Shown here: piece after piece, positions 27,982 through 38,492 of the stretch
Layout of the letters: each line of letters opens with the position of its first letter
Numbering within the stretch: position 1 is the first letter of the stretch
Assembly (NCBI GenBank): GCA_029238255.1
Contig: JAQWGK010000050.1
Coordinates: forward strand, 248,001 to 312,000
DNA from: Porticoccaceae bacterium
GTDB taxonomy: Bacteria; Pseudomonadota; Gammaproteobacteria; Pseudomonadales; Porticoccaceae
Direction of reading: 5' to 3'
DNA length: 64,000 nt
The notes under the pieces: generated by a model
Told to the model about the DNA's origin: nothing
Seen by the model: the letters and a program-made list of their open reading frames with translations, nothing else
Databases searched by the model: none
Program-made: the position numbers and the translations under genes

Positions 27982-28557
27982 ATGCCAACGCTGCTGTATT
28001 TACATGGGTTTAATAGCTCGCCTGAATCAAAAAAGGCGCTGCAAACTCGGCACTGGTTTGAGCAGAATGCACCTGAAGTTGAGTTTCTCTGCCCATCGCT
28101 GCCACCCTATGCAGATGCTGCCATGGGTCTGTTGGAACAGTTGGTCGCTGAGCGATTGCCAGATTCAGTGGCAGTGATCGGCAGCTCAATGGGCGGTTTT
28201 TATGCGACCTGTTTAGTCGAGCAATACAGTCTAAAAGCGGTACTGGTCAATCCTGCGGTAAGCCCGGATAGAGGTTTGCAGGACTGGCTTGGAGAGAACG
28301 TCAATTATCACACTGGGGAGAAGTGGCTGTTTGAGCCGCAGCATATCGATGAGTACCGTCGCCGTGACCCCCTTGAGATAAAAAATAAAAATAATTACCT
28401 GCTGTTATTGCAAAGCGGTGATGAAGTACTTGATTATCGCCATGCACAACAGCGTTACAGCGGATGTAAAATAATTCTCGAATCCGGTGGCGATCATAGC
28501 TTTATCGACTATGATCAACACCTGAAAAATATTCACCAATTTTTGGTCTCGGCCTAA
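27982..28557 (+). CDS. yqiA: YqiA/YcfP-family esterase
   Basis: This 191-residue alpha/beta-hydrolase has the oxyanion-region LYLHGFNSSPESKKA at the N terminus. It has the nucleophile elbow IGSSMGGFYA (Ser about residue 73) and a C-terminal GGDHSFIDYD containing the catalytic His. E. coli YqiA hydrolyses short acyl esters; the natural substrate is unknown. It ends 20 bp before parE, an arrangement conserved in enterobacteria and pseudomonads. A TATAAT-like element at 27932 may begin a separate transcript. Confidence 0.92.
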   Translation: MPTLLYLHGFNSSPESKKALQTRHWFEQNAPEVEFLCPSLPPYADAAMGLLEQLVAERLPDSVAVIGSSMGGFYATCLVEQYSLKAVLVNPAVSPDRGLQDWLGENVNYHTGEKWLFEPQHIDEYRRRDPLEIKNKNNYLLLLQSGDEVLDYRHAQQRYSGCKIILESGGDHSFIDYDQHLKNIHQFLVSA

Positions 28558-28577
28558 ATAAACTAATTTGTGAGCGA

Positions 28578-30470
28578 ATGAGCAACTACAACGCAAAAGA
28601 TATTGAAGTCCTAACCGGACTCGACCCCGTCCGCAAACGACCGGGCATGTACACCGACACCAGTCGTCCCAACCATCTGGCTCAGGAAGTGATTGATAAC
28701 AGTGTCGATGAAGCACTGGCCGGCCACGCCAAGCGGGTTGAGGTGACACTCCACAAAGACGGCTCACTGTCGGTCTGTGATGATGGTCGCGGTATGCCCG
28801 TCGACATCCATCCAGAACAGGGTCTTCCCGGGGTCGAAGTAATCCTCTCGACTCTCCATGCCGGCGGTAAATTCTCCAACGACAACTATCAGTTCTCCGG
28901 TGGTTTGCACGGTGTTGGTGTGTCGGTGGTCAACGCCCTGTCGACCAAGATGGATGTGATTGTTAAGCGTGGTGGTAGTGTTCATCAAATTATTTTTGCC
29001 GGCGGCGATAAAACCTCCGACCTGCAAGTCATCGATAGCTGTGGGCAGCGCAATACCGGTACTATTTTACGCTTTTGGCCAGACTCCAGTTACTTTGACT
29101 CGGTTAAATTCTCGGTCAGCAGACTGCGCCATGTGCTGCGCGCCAAGGCCGTACTCTGCGGTGGATTAACCGTTAGTTTCTTCAATGAAAATACCAATGA
29201 AAATGAAGAGTGGTATTACGAAGATGGCTTAAAAGATTATCTGGCCGGAGCCCTGCACGGCTGGGAAGTGCTGCCAGCAGAACCCTTTATTGGCACCTTT
29301 GCCGCCTCTAACGAAGCGGTTGATTGGGCGGTTCAGTGGATGCCTGAAGGTGGCGAACTGGTTCAGGAGAGCTATGTAAACCTGATTCCAACGCCCCAGG
29401 GCGGCACCCATGCCAATGGTTTGCGCAGCGGTCTTCTCGATGCAATGCGCGAGTTCTGTGAATTTAGAAATCTATTGCCGCGGGGGATTAAACTAACCCC
29501 TGACGATATCTGGGATCGCTGTAGCTTTGTCCTCTCGTGCAAGCTCGCCGACCCGCAGTTTTCCGGTCAGACCAAAGACCGACTCTCATCGCGAGAAGTG
29601 GCCGCCTTTGTCTCCGGCGTTGTAAAAGACTCCTTTAGCCTGTGGCTAAACCAGCATACAGAAGAGGCCGAAAAGCTCGCCGAACTCTGTATCTTTGCCG
29701 CCCAGCGCCGAATGCGCGCAAGTAAAAAAGTAGTGCGCAAAAAGATTACTCAGGGCCCCGCACTGCCGGGCAAGTTGGCCGACTGTTCCAGTGGCGAACC
29801 AGAGCAATGTGAAATATTTTTGGTTGAGGGTGACTCGGCGGGCGGTTCTGCCAAGCAGGCGCGCAACCGTGAAAATCAGGCGATTATGCCGCTCAGAGGT
29901 AAGATTCTAAATACCTGGGAAGTGGACTCTCAGGAGATTCTCGGCTCTCAGGAAGTTCATGATATCTCCGTCGCTCTGGGTGTAGATCCAGCGCTGGAGG
30001 ATGTCGACGCACTGCGCTACCACAAGATTTGTATTCTCGCCGATGCGGATTCCGATGGGCTGCATATTGCGACACTGCTCTGTGCATTATTTGTCCGTCA
30101 CTTCCGACCGCTAGTTGCACTGGGGCATGTCTATGTCGCCATGCCGCCGCTGTTTAGAATTGATGTCGGCAAAGATGTTTACTACGCACTGGACGATGCC
30201 GAGCGACAGGGTATTCTCGACCGAATTCAGGCCGAGGGTAAGCGCGGCAAGGTCAATGTGCAGCGCTTTAAAGGACTGGGTGAAATGAACCCACTGCAAT
30301 TGCGCGAAACCACCATGGATCCGGATACCCGGCGTCTGGTGCAGTTAACGCTGGAACCCGGTGATGACACCAACAGCATTATGGATATGTTACTGGCCAA
30401 AAAGCGCGCCTCAGATCGACGCGCCTGGTTAGAAAACAAAGGCAATTTAGCCGATTCCGCCAATCTCTAA
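28578..30470 (+). CDS. parE: DNA topoisomerase IV subunit B
   Basis: ParE is the ATPase subunit of topoisomerase IV, which decatenates daughter chromosomes. The 630-residue protein has the GHKL ATPase motifs EVIDNSVDEALAG, DDGRGMPVD and GGLHGVGVSVVNALS. A transducer region follows, then the TOPRIM motifs IFLVEGDSAGGSAKQ and ILADADSDGLHI. The length fits ParE rather than GyrB, which is about 800 residues. It lies 24 bp from parC. Confidence 0.97.
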   Translation: MSNYNAKDIEVLTGLDPVRKRPGMYTDTSRPNHLAQEVIDNSVDEALAGHAKRVEVTLHKDGSLSVCDDGRGMPVDIHPEQGLPGVEVILSTLHAGGKFSNDNYQFSGGLHGVGVSVVNALSTKMDVIVKRGGSVHQIIFAGGDKTSDLQVIDSCGQRNTGTILRFWPDSSYFDSVKFSVSRLRHVLRAKAVLCGGLTVSFFNENTNENEEWYYEDGLKDYLAGALHGWEVLPAEPFIGTFAASNEAVDWAVQWMPEGGELVQESYVNLIPTPQGGTHANGLRSGLLDAMREFCEFRNLLPRGIKLTPDDIWDRCSFVLSCKLADPQFSGQTKDRLSSREVAAFVSGVVKDSFSLWLNQHTEEAEKLAELCIFAAQRRMRASKKVVRKKITQGPALPGKLADCSSGEPEQCEIFLVEGDSAGGSAKQARNRENQAIMPLRGKILNTWEVDSQEILGSQEVHDISVALGVDPALEDVDALRYHKICILADADSDGLHIATLLCALFVRHFRPLVALGHVYVAMPPLFRIDVGKDVYYALDDAERQGILDRIQAEGKRGKVNVQRFKGLGEMNPLQLRETTMDPDTRRLVQLTLEPGDDTNSIMDMLLAKKRASDRRAWLENKGNLADSANL

Positions 30471-30494
30471 ACCGTATTTAATACAGGAAGAACG

Positions 30495-32747
30495 ATGAAC
30501 GATATCGTAACCTTTAATGATCAGGGCGTTGAGAGCAGACCTCTCAGCGACTATGCAGAGCAAGCCTATCTGGATTATTCCATGTACGTCATTCTCGACC
30601 GTGCACTGCCGCATATTGGCGATGGCCTCAAGCCGGTACAGCGCCGCATAGTCTATGCCATGAGCGAGCTGGGCTTAAAAGCCAGCGCCAAATATAAAAA
30701 ATCTGCGCGAACTGTCGGCGATGTTATTGGTAAATTTCATCCCCATGGTGACAGTGCCGCCTACGAAGCCATGGTGTTAATGGCGCAGCCGTTCTCCTAC
30801 CGCTATCCGCTAGTCGATGGTCAGGGTAACTGGGGTTCAGCGGATGATCCAAAATCGTTCGCCGCCATGCGTTACACCGAATCCAAGCTTTCCAAATACG
30901 CGGATGTTCTGCTCTCGGAGCTGGGTCAGGGCACTGCCAACTGGCGCCCGAACTTTGATGCGACCATGGAAGAGCCGGAAATTCTGCCGGCCCGAGTGCC
31001 CAATGTCCTGCTCAATGGCACCACCGGTATTGCCGTTGGTATGGCCACCGATATTCCACCCCATAATCTCAATGAAGTGGTCAGCGCCTGTCTGCATCTT
31101 CTGGATAGCCCCAAGGCAACAATTCCGGAGCTGATGGAATTTATTAAAGCGCCGGATTTCCCGACCGAAGCAGAAATTATTACCAGCCAGGCGGATATTC
31201 TCAATACCTATGAGACCGGTCGTGGCTCGGTAAAGATGCGGGCTATCTGGAATAAGGAAGACGGCGATATTATTGTTACCGCGCTGCCATTTCAGGCTTC
31301 GGGTTCTAAGGTTTTGGAACAGATTGCCGCGCAGATGCGCAATAAGAAACTGCCTATGGTCGAAGACTTGCGCGATGAGTCAGACCATGAAAATCCAACC
31401 CGTCTGGTGATCACCCCGCGCTCTAATCGTGTTGATATAAGTGCGTTGATGGATCACCTGTTCGCCACTACCGATCTCGAGCGCAGCTACCGTATCAATA
31501 TGAATATTATTGGTATTGATGGTCGTCCCTCGGTGATGAATCTGCGCCAGATTCTTAAAGAGTGGTTGAGCTTCCGTATTGATGTGACTCGTCGTCGTCT
31601 CGACTACAGATTGCAGAAAGTGGAAAAACGTCTGCACCTGTTGGATGGTTTGTTAATTGCGTTTTTGAATATCGATGAAGTGATTCATATTATCCGCACC
31701 GAAGACGAACCCAAGCCGGCATTAATGGCGCGCTTTGGTCTCTCGGACACTCAGGCGGAATATATACTGGACACAAAGCTGCGTCAGTTAGCGCGACTGG
31801 AAGAATTTAAAATTCGCAGTGAGCAAGACGAACTGGCGAAAGAAAAAGCCGAGCTTGAGCTACTGTTGGGTTCTGATGCACGCCTGAAAACACTGGTTAA
31901 AAAAGAATTAAAAGCCACTGCTGATGAATATGGTGACGAGCGTCGTTCACCGTTAAAAGAGCGCGGGGAAGCTCAGGCCTTTAATGAGAAAGACCTGCTT
32001 ACCGCTGAGCCAATTACGGCAGTGTTGTCGGATAAAGGTTGGTTGCGTGCGGCCAAAGGCCACGAGATTGATCCGACCACCCTCAACTATAAATCCGGGG
32101 ATAAATTCCTTGCCGCCGCCCGTGGGCGCAGCAATCAAAATCTATTCCTGCAGGATAGCGGTGGGCGCTTTTACGCCTTGCCCGGGCATACGCTGCCATC
32201 GGCGCGGGGTCAGGGGGAGCCGGCAACTGGTCGTCTTAATATAACCTCTGGGGCGCTGTTTACTGATGTGTTGATGGGTGCAGATGACCAGAAGGTGCTA
32301 TTGGGTACTGACGCGGGTTATGGCTTTGTCGGTAAGATTGGCGATCTGTATACCAAGAATAAGGCCGGTAAGGCGGTGGTCTCTATTCCCAAGGGCGGCA
32401 GGATTTTGAGCCCGAAAATGGTCAATGATAGCAACGCTCTTATTGCTGCGGTTAGCAATGAGGGGCGCTTGTTGGTGTTCCCGATTACTGAGTTGCCAGA
32501 GTTGGCGCGGGGTAAGGGTAATAAGATTATTAATATTCCCAGCTCGCGGTTGCAGGCTCGTGAGGAGTTTGTGATTGACTACGGTGTTATTTCTGAGGGC
32601 GATGCGTTGGTGGTTCACTCGGGTAAGCGTTATCTGGTGATGAAGGCTAAAGACCTTGAGCACTATAAAGGGGAGCGTGGTCGTCGTGGGCACAAATTGC
32701 CGCGGGGGTTCCAGAAGGTGGATAAGTTGGAGGTGGAGAGCAGCTAG
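30495..32747 (+). CDS. parC: DNA topoisomerase IV subunit A
   Basis: ParC is the DNA-cleaving subunit. The 750-residue protein carries the catalytic Tyr127 in [15 protein letters not shown]. The quinolone-resistance region [11 protein letters not shown] has Ser87 and Glu91 in the susceptible-type state. The C-terminal beta-pinwheel contains repeats such as [19 protein letters not shown]. An AGGAAG site precedes the ATG. It is co-transcribed with parE. The codon style in the last 400 bp becomes more G-rich in the wobble position than the rest, which I note without interpretation. Confidence 0.97.
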   Translation: MNDIVTFNDQGVESRPLSDYAEQAYLDYSMYVILDRALPHIGDGLKPVQRRIVYAMSELGLKASAKYKKSARTVGDVIGKFHPHGDSAAYEAMVLMAQPFSYRYPLVDGQGNWGSADDPKSFAAMRYTESKLSKYADVLLSELGQGTANWRPNFDATMEEPEILPARVPNVLLNGTTGIAVGMATDIPPHNLNEVVSACLHLLDSPKATIPELMEFIKAPDFPTEAEIITSQADILNTYETGRGSVKMRAIWNKEDGDIIVTALPFQASGSKVLEQIAAQMRNKKLPMVEDLRDESDHENPTRLVITPRSNRVDISALMDHLFATTDLERSYRINMNIIGIDGRPSVMNLRQILKEWLSFRIDVTRRRLDYRLQKVEKRLHLLDGLLIAFLNIDEVIHIIRTEDEPKPALMARFGLSDTQAEYILDTKLRQLARLEEFKIRSEQDELAKEKAELELLLGSDARLKTLVKKELKATADEYGDERRSPLKERGEAQAFNEKDLLTAEPITAVLSDKGWLRAAKGHEIDPTTLNYKSGDKFLAAARGRSNQNLFLQDSGGRFYALPGHTLPSARGQGEPATGRLNITSGALFTDVLMGADDQKVLLGTDAGYGFVGKIGDLYTKNKAGKAVVSIPKGGRILSPKMVNDSNALIAAVSNEGRLLVFPITELPELARGKGNKIINIPSSRLQAREEFVIDYGVISEGDALVVHSGKRYLVMKAKDLEHYKGERGRRGHKLPRGFQKVDKLEVESS

Positions 32748-33037
32748 CTTTCTGCTTTATCTGGTGGTTGTTTGCGGCGGCGGGTATTGGGTTTGGAGTG
32801 GTCGCAAAGCCGCCACCTTTGCTTAGAATTATCGGAGTATACCCTCCCGTCATCCCAGCGAAGGCTGGGACCTGCTGAGTAACTGCCCAAACCAAAAGAT
32901 CCCTCGTCGCCCCGCTCTTTCGGGATTGCATCTATCCACTTTTCGAAAAAACCTATTCTCTGTACTACCCTTAAATGAGGTCAATTGAATGCACTCCACA
33001 TAAGGAGAGCAACCTCTACAAAAAAGGGAAAATAAAA
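32748..33037. other. Intergenic region between parC and mscS
   Basis: No convincing gene is seen in these 290 bp. An overlapping reverse frame of 94 codons crosses the parC stop and lacks any recognisable protein. The region holds the REP-like palindrome listed separately and, at its right end, an AGGGA ribosome binding site for mscS. Confidence 0.6.
32853..32870. repeat. REP-like palindrome
   Basis: The perfect inverted repeat TCCCAGC-GAAG-GCTGGGA sits inside CGTCATCCCAGCGAAGGCTG, continuing GGACC. This closely resembles the dispersed 'CGTCATCCC...' palindromic elements found in many proteobacterial genomes, often as mobile REP/BIME-type units. Only one copy was noticed in the window, so the repeat class cannot be confirmed here. 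Confidence 0.6.
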
Positions 33038-33862
33038 ATGGAAGAGAATCTTGAGCTTATACAGGAACTGGTTGTTCTTTATGGCGTGAAAATATTAATG
33101 GCATTAGTGATCTTTGTGATCGGTAAGTGGGTGGTTAAAAAGCTCTCTAATGTAATTGAAAAGTTGATGCAGAAAAATCAGGTCGATCCGGTAATTCGAA
33201 ATTTCACCGGCAGTATTATCTACTACACGTTATTGGTATTTGTCTGCATCGCAGCTCTGGGGCAGCTCGGTATTCAGACGGCTTCTTTTGTTGCGATTGT
33301 CGGTGCCGCTGGTTTAGCGGTGGGTCTGGCTCTGCAGGGGTCACTGTCCAATTTTGCGGCGGGGGTGCTGTTGCTGATTTTCCGTCCTTTTAAAGTGGGC
33401 GATTTTGTTGAGGTTGCCGGAACTTCCGGCGTGATACAGAGTATTCAGATTTTTACTACCGAGTTAAATACGCCAGATAATAAGAAGGTAATTATCCCCA
33501 ATGGCGGAATTATTAGCGGTAATATCATTAACTATTCCGCCAATGATACCCGGCGTGTGGATTTGGTTTTTGGTATTGGTTACAGCGACGATATAGATGC
33601 TGCGCGCAAAGTAGTCGAAGATATTTTAAAAGCGGATACGCGGGTGTTGGAGATTCCTGCAGCAACAGTTGCCGTGGTTGAGTTGGCTGATAGCAGTGTT
33701 AATTTTGTCTGCCGTCCCTGGGTTAATACCGCGGATTATTGGGATGTTTATTTTGCTATCACAGAGCAAGTTAAAAAGGCCTTTGATAACAATGGAATCT
33801 CTATCCCATTCCCGCAGCAAGATGTTTATATGCATCAGGTGGAAAGTGCTAATCAGGCGTAA
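33038..33862 (+). CDS. mscS: Small-conductance mechanosensitive channel
   Basis: MscS releases solutes when the inner membrane is stretched by hypo-osmotic shock. The 274-residue protein has three membrane helices. The pore-lining third helix has the Gly/Ala pattern GAAGLAVGLALQGSLSNFAAG, followed by the beta domain (FRPFKVGDFVEVAGTSG) and a C-terminal alpha-beta domain. The ATG at 33038 (MEENLELIQEL) is chosen because it has an AGGGA site 9 bp upstream; an ATG 63 bp earlier in frame adds a polar tail not seen in the family. Confidence 0.94.
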   Translation: MEENLELIQELVVLYGVKILMALVIFVIGKWVVKKLSNVIEKLMQKNQVDPVIRNFTGSIIYYTLLVFVCIAALGQLGIQTASFVAIVGAAGLAVGLALQGSLSNFAAGVLLLIFRPFKVGDFVEVAGTSGVIQSIQIFTTELNTPDNKKVIIPNGGIISGNIINYSANDTRRVDLVFGIGYSDDIDAARKVVEDILKADTRVLEIPAATVAVVELADSSVNFVCRPWVNTADYWDVYFAITEQVKKAFDNNGISIPFPQQDVYMHQVESANQA

Positions 33863-33917
33863 GTCTGTTTAAGAAGGGTTGTTTCAATAGGAAAACTAAA
33901 AAACTAAGGAGTAATGT

Positions 33918-34166
33918 ATGGGTTTTATCTCTTGGATTATCTTGGGTTTACTGGCCGGAATTTTGGCTAAATATATTATGCCGGGCAAAGATGGTGGCGG
34001 ATTTGTGGTAACCGCTCTTCTGGGTATAGCCGGTGCTTTTGTCGGTGGTTGGCTGGGTTCATTTATCGGTATTGGAACCACTGGCGAGTTTAGTTTTGCC
34101 AGTTTGCTGACCGCAGTGGTCGGTGCGCTTGTTCTACTATTTGTCTATCGAACGGTTAAGAAGTAG
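33918..34166 (+). CDS. GlsB/YeaQ/YmgE-family small membrane protein
   Basis: The 82-residue protein of three hydrophobic segments matches the transglycosylase-associated (GlsB/YeaQ/YmgE) family. It shows the characteristic GLLAGILAKYIMPGKDGGG at the N terminus and a Gly-rich middle (GIAGAFVGGWLG). Members are stress-induced but of unknown activity. A TAAGGAG site lies 7 bp upstream. It follows mscS by 55 bp; both may belong to an osmotic or envelope stress unit. Confidence 0.9.
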   Translation: MGFISWIILGLLAGILAKYIMPGKDGGGFVVTALLGIAGAFVGGWLGSFIGIGTTGEFSFASLLTAVVGALVLLFVYRTVKK

Positions 34167-34189
34167 TAGCGCAGAAAGCGAGACTTTAG

Positions 34190-34217
34190 GTTGTCGCTGA
34201 TTTTGGTCGGCGACAAC
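34190..34217. terminator. Possible terminator hairpin between convergent genes
   Basis: An 8-bp perfect stem (GTTGTCGC / GCGACAAC) with a 12-base loop lies between the convergent GlsB-like and ctpA genes. The rightward side is followed only by TTAATATT, so the U-tract is weak. Its position supports a terminator role. Confidence 0.4.
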
Positions 34218-34261
34218 TTAATATTACAAGAAATGAGATTAAAAAATAGAACGTTAAAAAC

Positions 34262-35551
34262 TTAAAGCGTCCTGCCCAATAACTGAAAACCCTTGAGCAC
34301 ATTCAGTGCCTCGTAGAGTTGATTATCATCGGTAATATCCTCTTCAGGCTCCTCAGGGCTTTCACTGCTCTCGTTGGCCTGCTCCAAATGTCCTTCCAAA
34401 TCTTCTTCACGAACGCGGTCGCGCAATTGATAGCGGCGAATCTCCGCGGGTTCAACAATAATATCCGGCACAATTCCCTCGGCCTGAATAGAGCGGCCAT
34501 TGGGGGTAAAGTAACGCGCCGTAGTGAGCTTTACCGCGCGTCCATCACCAAGGGGAATAACCGTTTGCACGGAACCCTTACCAAAGCTCTGGGTGCCAAT
34601 AATCGCCGCTCGCTGGTGGTCCTGAAGTGCGCCGGCAACAATCTCTGAAGCTGAGGCGCTGCCACCGTTAATGAGTACGACTATAGGGATGCCTTCGAGA
34701 ATATCTCCGCTAGTTGCTTCATAGCGACTATTGGAGCTCGGCAGCCGACCTTCGGTATAGACAACGGTACCGCCGTCCAGCACAGCGTCAGAGATATCGA
34801 CCGAAGCGGTGACCAGACCGCCGGGGTTATTGCGCAGATCAATAATCACGCCTTTCAGTGGTGTCTCTTGCTGCTTGAGATCGAGCAGTTCTTTTTTAAA
34901 GTCATCACCAGAGCTGGTTTGAAACTGAGAGACTCGCACATAGCCATAGCCCGGCTCGATTATGCGGCTGCGTACGGAGCTAAACTGAATAGTGTCTCGA
35001 ATGATCGTGAATTCAATCGGTGTCTCTTGATCTTCGCGCAGCACCATAAGCTCAATACTGGTGCCTTTTTCGCCGCGCAGTTTATCGATGGCTTTTTGCA
35101 GCGCCATACCTCGAACCGGTACACCATCCACTTCAACAATTAAGTCACCGGCTTTAATGCCAGCTTTTGCTGCGGGGGTATCGTCTATCGGCGAGATAAT
35201 TTTTATCATTCCTCGCTCAGAACCGACTTCAAGACCCAATCCGCTGTACTCCCCTGTCGAGGATTCCTGAAGATCATCGTAGTCCGATTCATTTAGATAC
35301 GCAGAGTGAGGGTCCAGTTCAAGCAGCAGCCCAGAGATTGCATTTTCCAGTAACTCTGTGTCCTTAACCTCTTCAACATAGCCGCGACGGATCTGTTCGA
35401 AAACCTGAGTAAAAACGCGGAGTTCCCGAAGCGGTAGTCGTTCCTCTGGTTGTGCGTTATTTGCATCTGGGGCGTTAGTGTCAGGCTGCTGTGCCGAGGT
35501 CGGGAGGCTCATTAAAACTGTGATAGAGAGCGCTAAAAAGAGTTTAAACAT
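34262..35551 (-). CDS. ctpA: Carboxyl-terminal processing protease (S41 family)
   Basis: This periplasmic serine protease trims or degrades envelope proteins. The 429-residue protein has a signal peptide (MFKLFLALSITVLMSLPTSA), a PDZ domain (about 95-175, starting YSGLGLEVGSERG) and an S41 domain. The catalytic Ser lies in GGSASASEIVAGALQ and the Lys in GTQSFGKGSVQ. The C terminus is acidic. The ATG at 35551 is preferred over 35605 because it starts directly with the signal peptide. The gpmI-envC-ctpA order is conserved in gammaproteobacteria, linking it to septal peptidoglycan hydrolysis. Confidence 0.95.
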   Translation of the reverse strand: MFKLFLALSITVLMSLPTSAQQPDTNAPDANNAQPEERLPLRELRVFTQVFEQIRRGYVEEVKDTELLENAISGLLLELDPHSAYLNESDYDDLQESSTGEYSGLGLEVGSERGMIKIISPIDDTPAAKAGIKAGDLIVEVDGVPVRGMALQKAIDKLRGEKGTSIELMVLREDQETPIEFTIIRDTIQFSSVRSRIIEPGYGYVRVSQFQTSSGDDFKKELLDLKQQETPLKGVIIDLRNNPGGLVTASVDISDAVLDGGTVVYTEGRLPSSNSRYEATSGDILEGIPIVVLINGGSASASEIVAGALQDHQRAAIIGTQSFGKGSVQTVIPLGDGRAVKLTTARYFTPNGRSIQAEGIVPDIIVEPAEIRRYQLRDRVREEDLEGHLEQANESSESPEEPEEDITDDNQLYEALNVLKGFQLLGRTL

Positions 35552-35614
35552 AGAATTTTGTCCCGTGGCGCAATTTGATAAATTGGCTTGCCGTTGGATT
35601 ATCACTGCCAGTGA

Positions 35615-36781
35615 TTAACGTTTTCCCAACCATGCTTTAGGATCTGCTGGCTGGCCTTTTTTGCGGATTTCAAAATACAGGGCTGGTTTATCCAGACCGC
35701 CGGTATCGCCGGCGCGGGCAATGCTTTCACTACTCAGCACCCAGTCCCCTGTATCTTTCAATAACTCTTTATTGTGAGCGTAAAGAGTCATGTAACCATC
35801 GCCATGGTTAAGAATAATTAATAGTCCAAAACCCCGCAGATAGTTGGAAAAAATTACCTGTCCATCGTGAACAGCGTTAACCGATTGACCGGATTTTGCA
35901 CCGATCATCCAGCCTTCCCAGCGCAGAGTGCCGCTGCGTTTACTGCCGTAACTATGGGCAACTCGGCCTTTTAGGGGCCACTGCAAAAGGCCTTTTTGTG
36001 AGACAAAGCTCTGTTGGCTAGGGGGTGGCGCAATATTCATCTCACTGACAGCAACCTCGACTGTATTTAATAGCTCTTCCAGTTCGGCGCGTTCTGCGAT
36101 TAATTTATTGAGTTTTGATTGATCGCTTTGCAGTGAAATATTTAATTTATTAAGGGCTGCTGAGCGACGCTTGCTGATCACTAAAAATTGATTTTGATCG
36201 CGCACTAATTCTTTTTTAGAACTGTCCAGTAAGAGTTTTTGTTGGGTTACCTCGGTGACCAGTGTCGAGAGTTTTTCAACATCTGAAACATAGGTTTCGA
36301 TTTTTTTATTTCGTGCGTCGAGAAAGTAACCATAGTACTTAAACAGTCGGGATAGCTGCTGAGGGTCTTCCTGATTGAGCAGTAATTTAATCGGCTCTTG
36401 ATCGCCGAGTTTATAGGCGGCGGCCAGATGCTCACTGATAGCGGCATTCTGGTTTTTGATATCCTGTTGCAGGTCTTTCTTTTGTTTTTCGAGGCTGGAT
36501 AATTTTTTGTTGCGGCGGTTAATTTGACTGTTTAGCTGACGAATACTCTTGCCGGTTTTGGCGGCTTCGAGCTCAACTTTTTTTAGCTGATTAACCAGAA
36601 TATTTTTTTCCTGATTGCGCTTATCCAGTCGTTTTTCGAGACTGCTGATGGCGCGCTTCAGGTTGTCGAGTTTTTGTTTCTCTTTTTCTTTGTCTGTATC
36701 AGCGGCGAATGCCACTGTGGAAAATATCAGCAATAAAACCGAGCGCAGGGCTAGCTGTTTTATTGCTGATAGTTTTTTCAT
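35615..36781 (-). CDS. envC: EnvC-like amidase activator with degenerate LytM domain
   Basis: EnvC activates the peptidoglycan amidases AmiA and AmiB at the septum. The 388-residue protein has a signal peptide (residues 1-27) and a long coiled coil (about 30-255). A C-terminal LytM/M23 domain begins at LLQWPLKGRVAHSYG. The LytM zinc ligands are mostly replaced: RWEGWMIGA stands where the HxGxD motif should be, and LYFEIRKKG where HFE should be. This agrees with a non-enzymatic activator, as in E. coli EnvC. It lies 11 bp after gpmI and 63 bp before the ctpA start. Confidence 0.93.
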   Translation of the reverse strand: MKKLSAIKQLALRSVLLLIFSTVAFAADTDKEKEKQKLDNLKRAISSLEKRLDKRNQEKNILVNQLKKVELEAAKTGKSIRQLNSQINRRNKKLSSLEKQKKDLQQDIKNQNAAISEHLAAAYKLGDQEPIKLLLNQEDPQQLSRLFKYYGYFLDARNKKIETYVSDVEKLSTLVTEVTQQKLLLDSSKKELVRDQNQFLVISKRRSAALNKLNISLQSDQSKLNKLIAERAELEELLNTVEVAVSEMNIAPPPSQQSFVSQKGLLQWPLKGRVAHSYGSKRSGTLRWEGWMIGAKSGQSVNAVHDGQVIFSNYLRGFGLLIILNHGDGYMTLYAHNKELLKDTGDWVLSSESIARAGDTGGLDKPALYFEIRKKGQPADPKAWLGKR

Positions 36782-36791
36782 TAATGGCCAC

Positions 36792-38345
36792 TCATGCTTT
36801 TTTATTCATGACCAGAGATCGCCCCGTCATTTCTTGAGGCTGTTCCAGATCCATCAGCGCGAGCATGGTTGGTGCTATATCTGCCAGAGAGCCATCGCTG
36901 TCCAGAGAGAGTTCTCTATCGCCAACATAGACTAAAGGAACAGGCAGTGTGGTGTGCTGTGTATGGGGCTGATTATTGACCTCGTCAAACATCTCTTCGA
37001 CATTGCCATGATCCGCAGTGATAAGGATTTCACCGCCGGCCTGCTGAGTAGCTGCAATCACTCTCTCAAGACACCAGTCGATGGTTTCAACCGCTTTGAT
37101 AGAGGCGTCGTAACTGCCAGTGTGACCAACCTGATCGCAGTTAGCATAGTTGCAGATAATAGTATCAAACTTGTCTGAACCTATCGCGTCGACCAACTTC
37201 TCTGTTACCTGACGAGCGCTCATTTCCGGAACCGTATCGTAGGTAGCAACATCTGGTGATGGGATCAGTATGCGCTCTTCACCTTCATAGAGAGATTCTT
37301 TACCGCCGCTAAAGAAGAATGTTACGTGAGCATACTTTTCTGTCTCGGCAATACGCAGCTGCTTTTTACCCTGCATGGAGAGATAGTCACCCATGGAGTT
37401 AACCAGTGAGATCGGCGGGTAGGCGCAGGGAACATCTAAATCAGACTGATATTCAGTGGTCATAACAAAGGTTGAAAGCGCTGGTACAACGCTGCGCTCA
37501 AAACCATCAAAGACTTCGTCGGTGAGAGCATGAGCCAACTCGCGGGCGCGATCGGGACGGAAGTTCATAAAGATAACGGCATCGCCATCTTCCATCTGAA
37601 CCGGTGCTTCGCCTTCGTTACAGATGGTGGTTGCGTGAACAAACTCATCGTTTTCATCACGCTGGTAAGCGTTCTTAAGTGCCGTGACTGAATCTGTTGC
37701 CGTGAAGGGAGCCTTACCTGCCGTCATCAAATCATAGGCTTCGGCAACGCGATCCCAGCGGTTGTCGCGATCCAGTGAGTAGAAGCGTCCACACACAGAG
37801 GCTATTTTGCCAACACCGACTTTTTCAAAGACCGCCTGGGTTTTTTCCAGTGATGGCTGTGCGCTGCGTGGAGGGCAGTCGCGACCATCGAGGAAGGCAT
37901 GCAGATAGATTTTCTCAGCACCGCGCTGAGCGGCCATTTCGATCATCGCATTAATATGATCTTCGTGGCTGTGAACGCCGCCGGGAGAGAGCAGGCCTAA
38001 AATATGAACAGCTTTGCCGGCAGACTGTGCCTTATCAATCGCGTCGCAATAAGCTGGGTTGGTGAAAAAGTCACCGTCGGCGATCGCTTTATTGATGCGG
38101 GTAAAGTTTTGATAGACCACACGACCAGCGCCCAGTGTCATATGACCCACTTCGGAATTACCCATTTGACCTTCGGGTAGACCCACCGCCATACCGGAGG
38201 TGTGAATCAATGTTTTTGGGTTGTTATTCCACAGCGATTGCCAGACTGGAGCGTCGGCATTTTTAATCGCATTATGTTTTTCATCATCGCTATATCCAAA
38301 GCCATCGAGGATAAGCAGTACCAGTGGTTTTTTTTGTTCGGTCAT
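36792..38345 (-). CDS. gpmI: 2,3-bisphosphoglycerate-independent phosphoglycerate mutase
   Basis: GpmI interconverts 3- and 2-phosphoglycerate in glycolysis using two manganese ions. The 517-residue protein is of standard length. It shows metal-binding Asp14 in [11 protein letters not shown], catalytic Ser64 in [20 protein letters not shown], and the C-terminal [12 protein letters not shown] and [12 protein letters not shown] motifs. It is first in the gpmI-envC-ctpA cluster. Confidence 0.97.
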   Translation of the reverse strand: MTEQKKPLVLLILDGFGYSDDEKHNAIKNADAPVWQSLWNNNPKTLIHTSGMAVGLPEGQMGNSEVGHMTLGAGRVVYQNFTRINKAIADGDFFTNPAYCDAIDKAQSAGKAVHILGLLSPGGVHSHEDHINAMIEMAAQRGAEKIYLHAFLDGRDCPPRSAQPSLEKTQAVFEKVGVGKIASVCGRFYSLDRDNRWDRVAEAYDLMTAGKAPFTATDSVTALKNAYQRDENDEFVHATTICNEGEAPVQMEDGDAVIFMNFRPDRARELAHALTDEVFDGFERSVVPALSTFVMTTEYQSDLDVPCAYPPISLVNSMGDYLSMQGKKQLRIAETEKYAHVTFFFSGGKESLYEGEERILIPSPDVATYDTVPEMSARQVTEKLVDAIGSDKFDTIICNYANCDQVGHTGSYDASIKAVETIDWCLERVIAATQQAGGEILITADHGNVEEMFDEVNNQPHTQHTTLPVPLVYVGDRELSLDSDGSLADIAPTMLALMDLEQPQEMTGRSLVMNKKA

Positions 38346-38492
38346 GGGTGCAGTCTGAAGTTAGAATCGATAGGTGGGATTTTAAAGACAAGTGACGCAA
38401 TACGCTACGTTCACAGACCAATTTACGCTTATGGGGGCCGATTTAGCGATAAACTTTCTATAAATCTTCTGCAAATTGCAGCTGAGGCGGTG

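Noticed and set aside
32647-32931. A 94-codon minus-strand frame crossing the parC end
   Set aside because: It covers parC coding sequence and a REP-like palindrome and has no recognisable protein.
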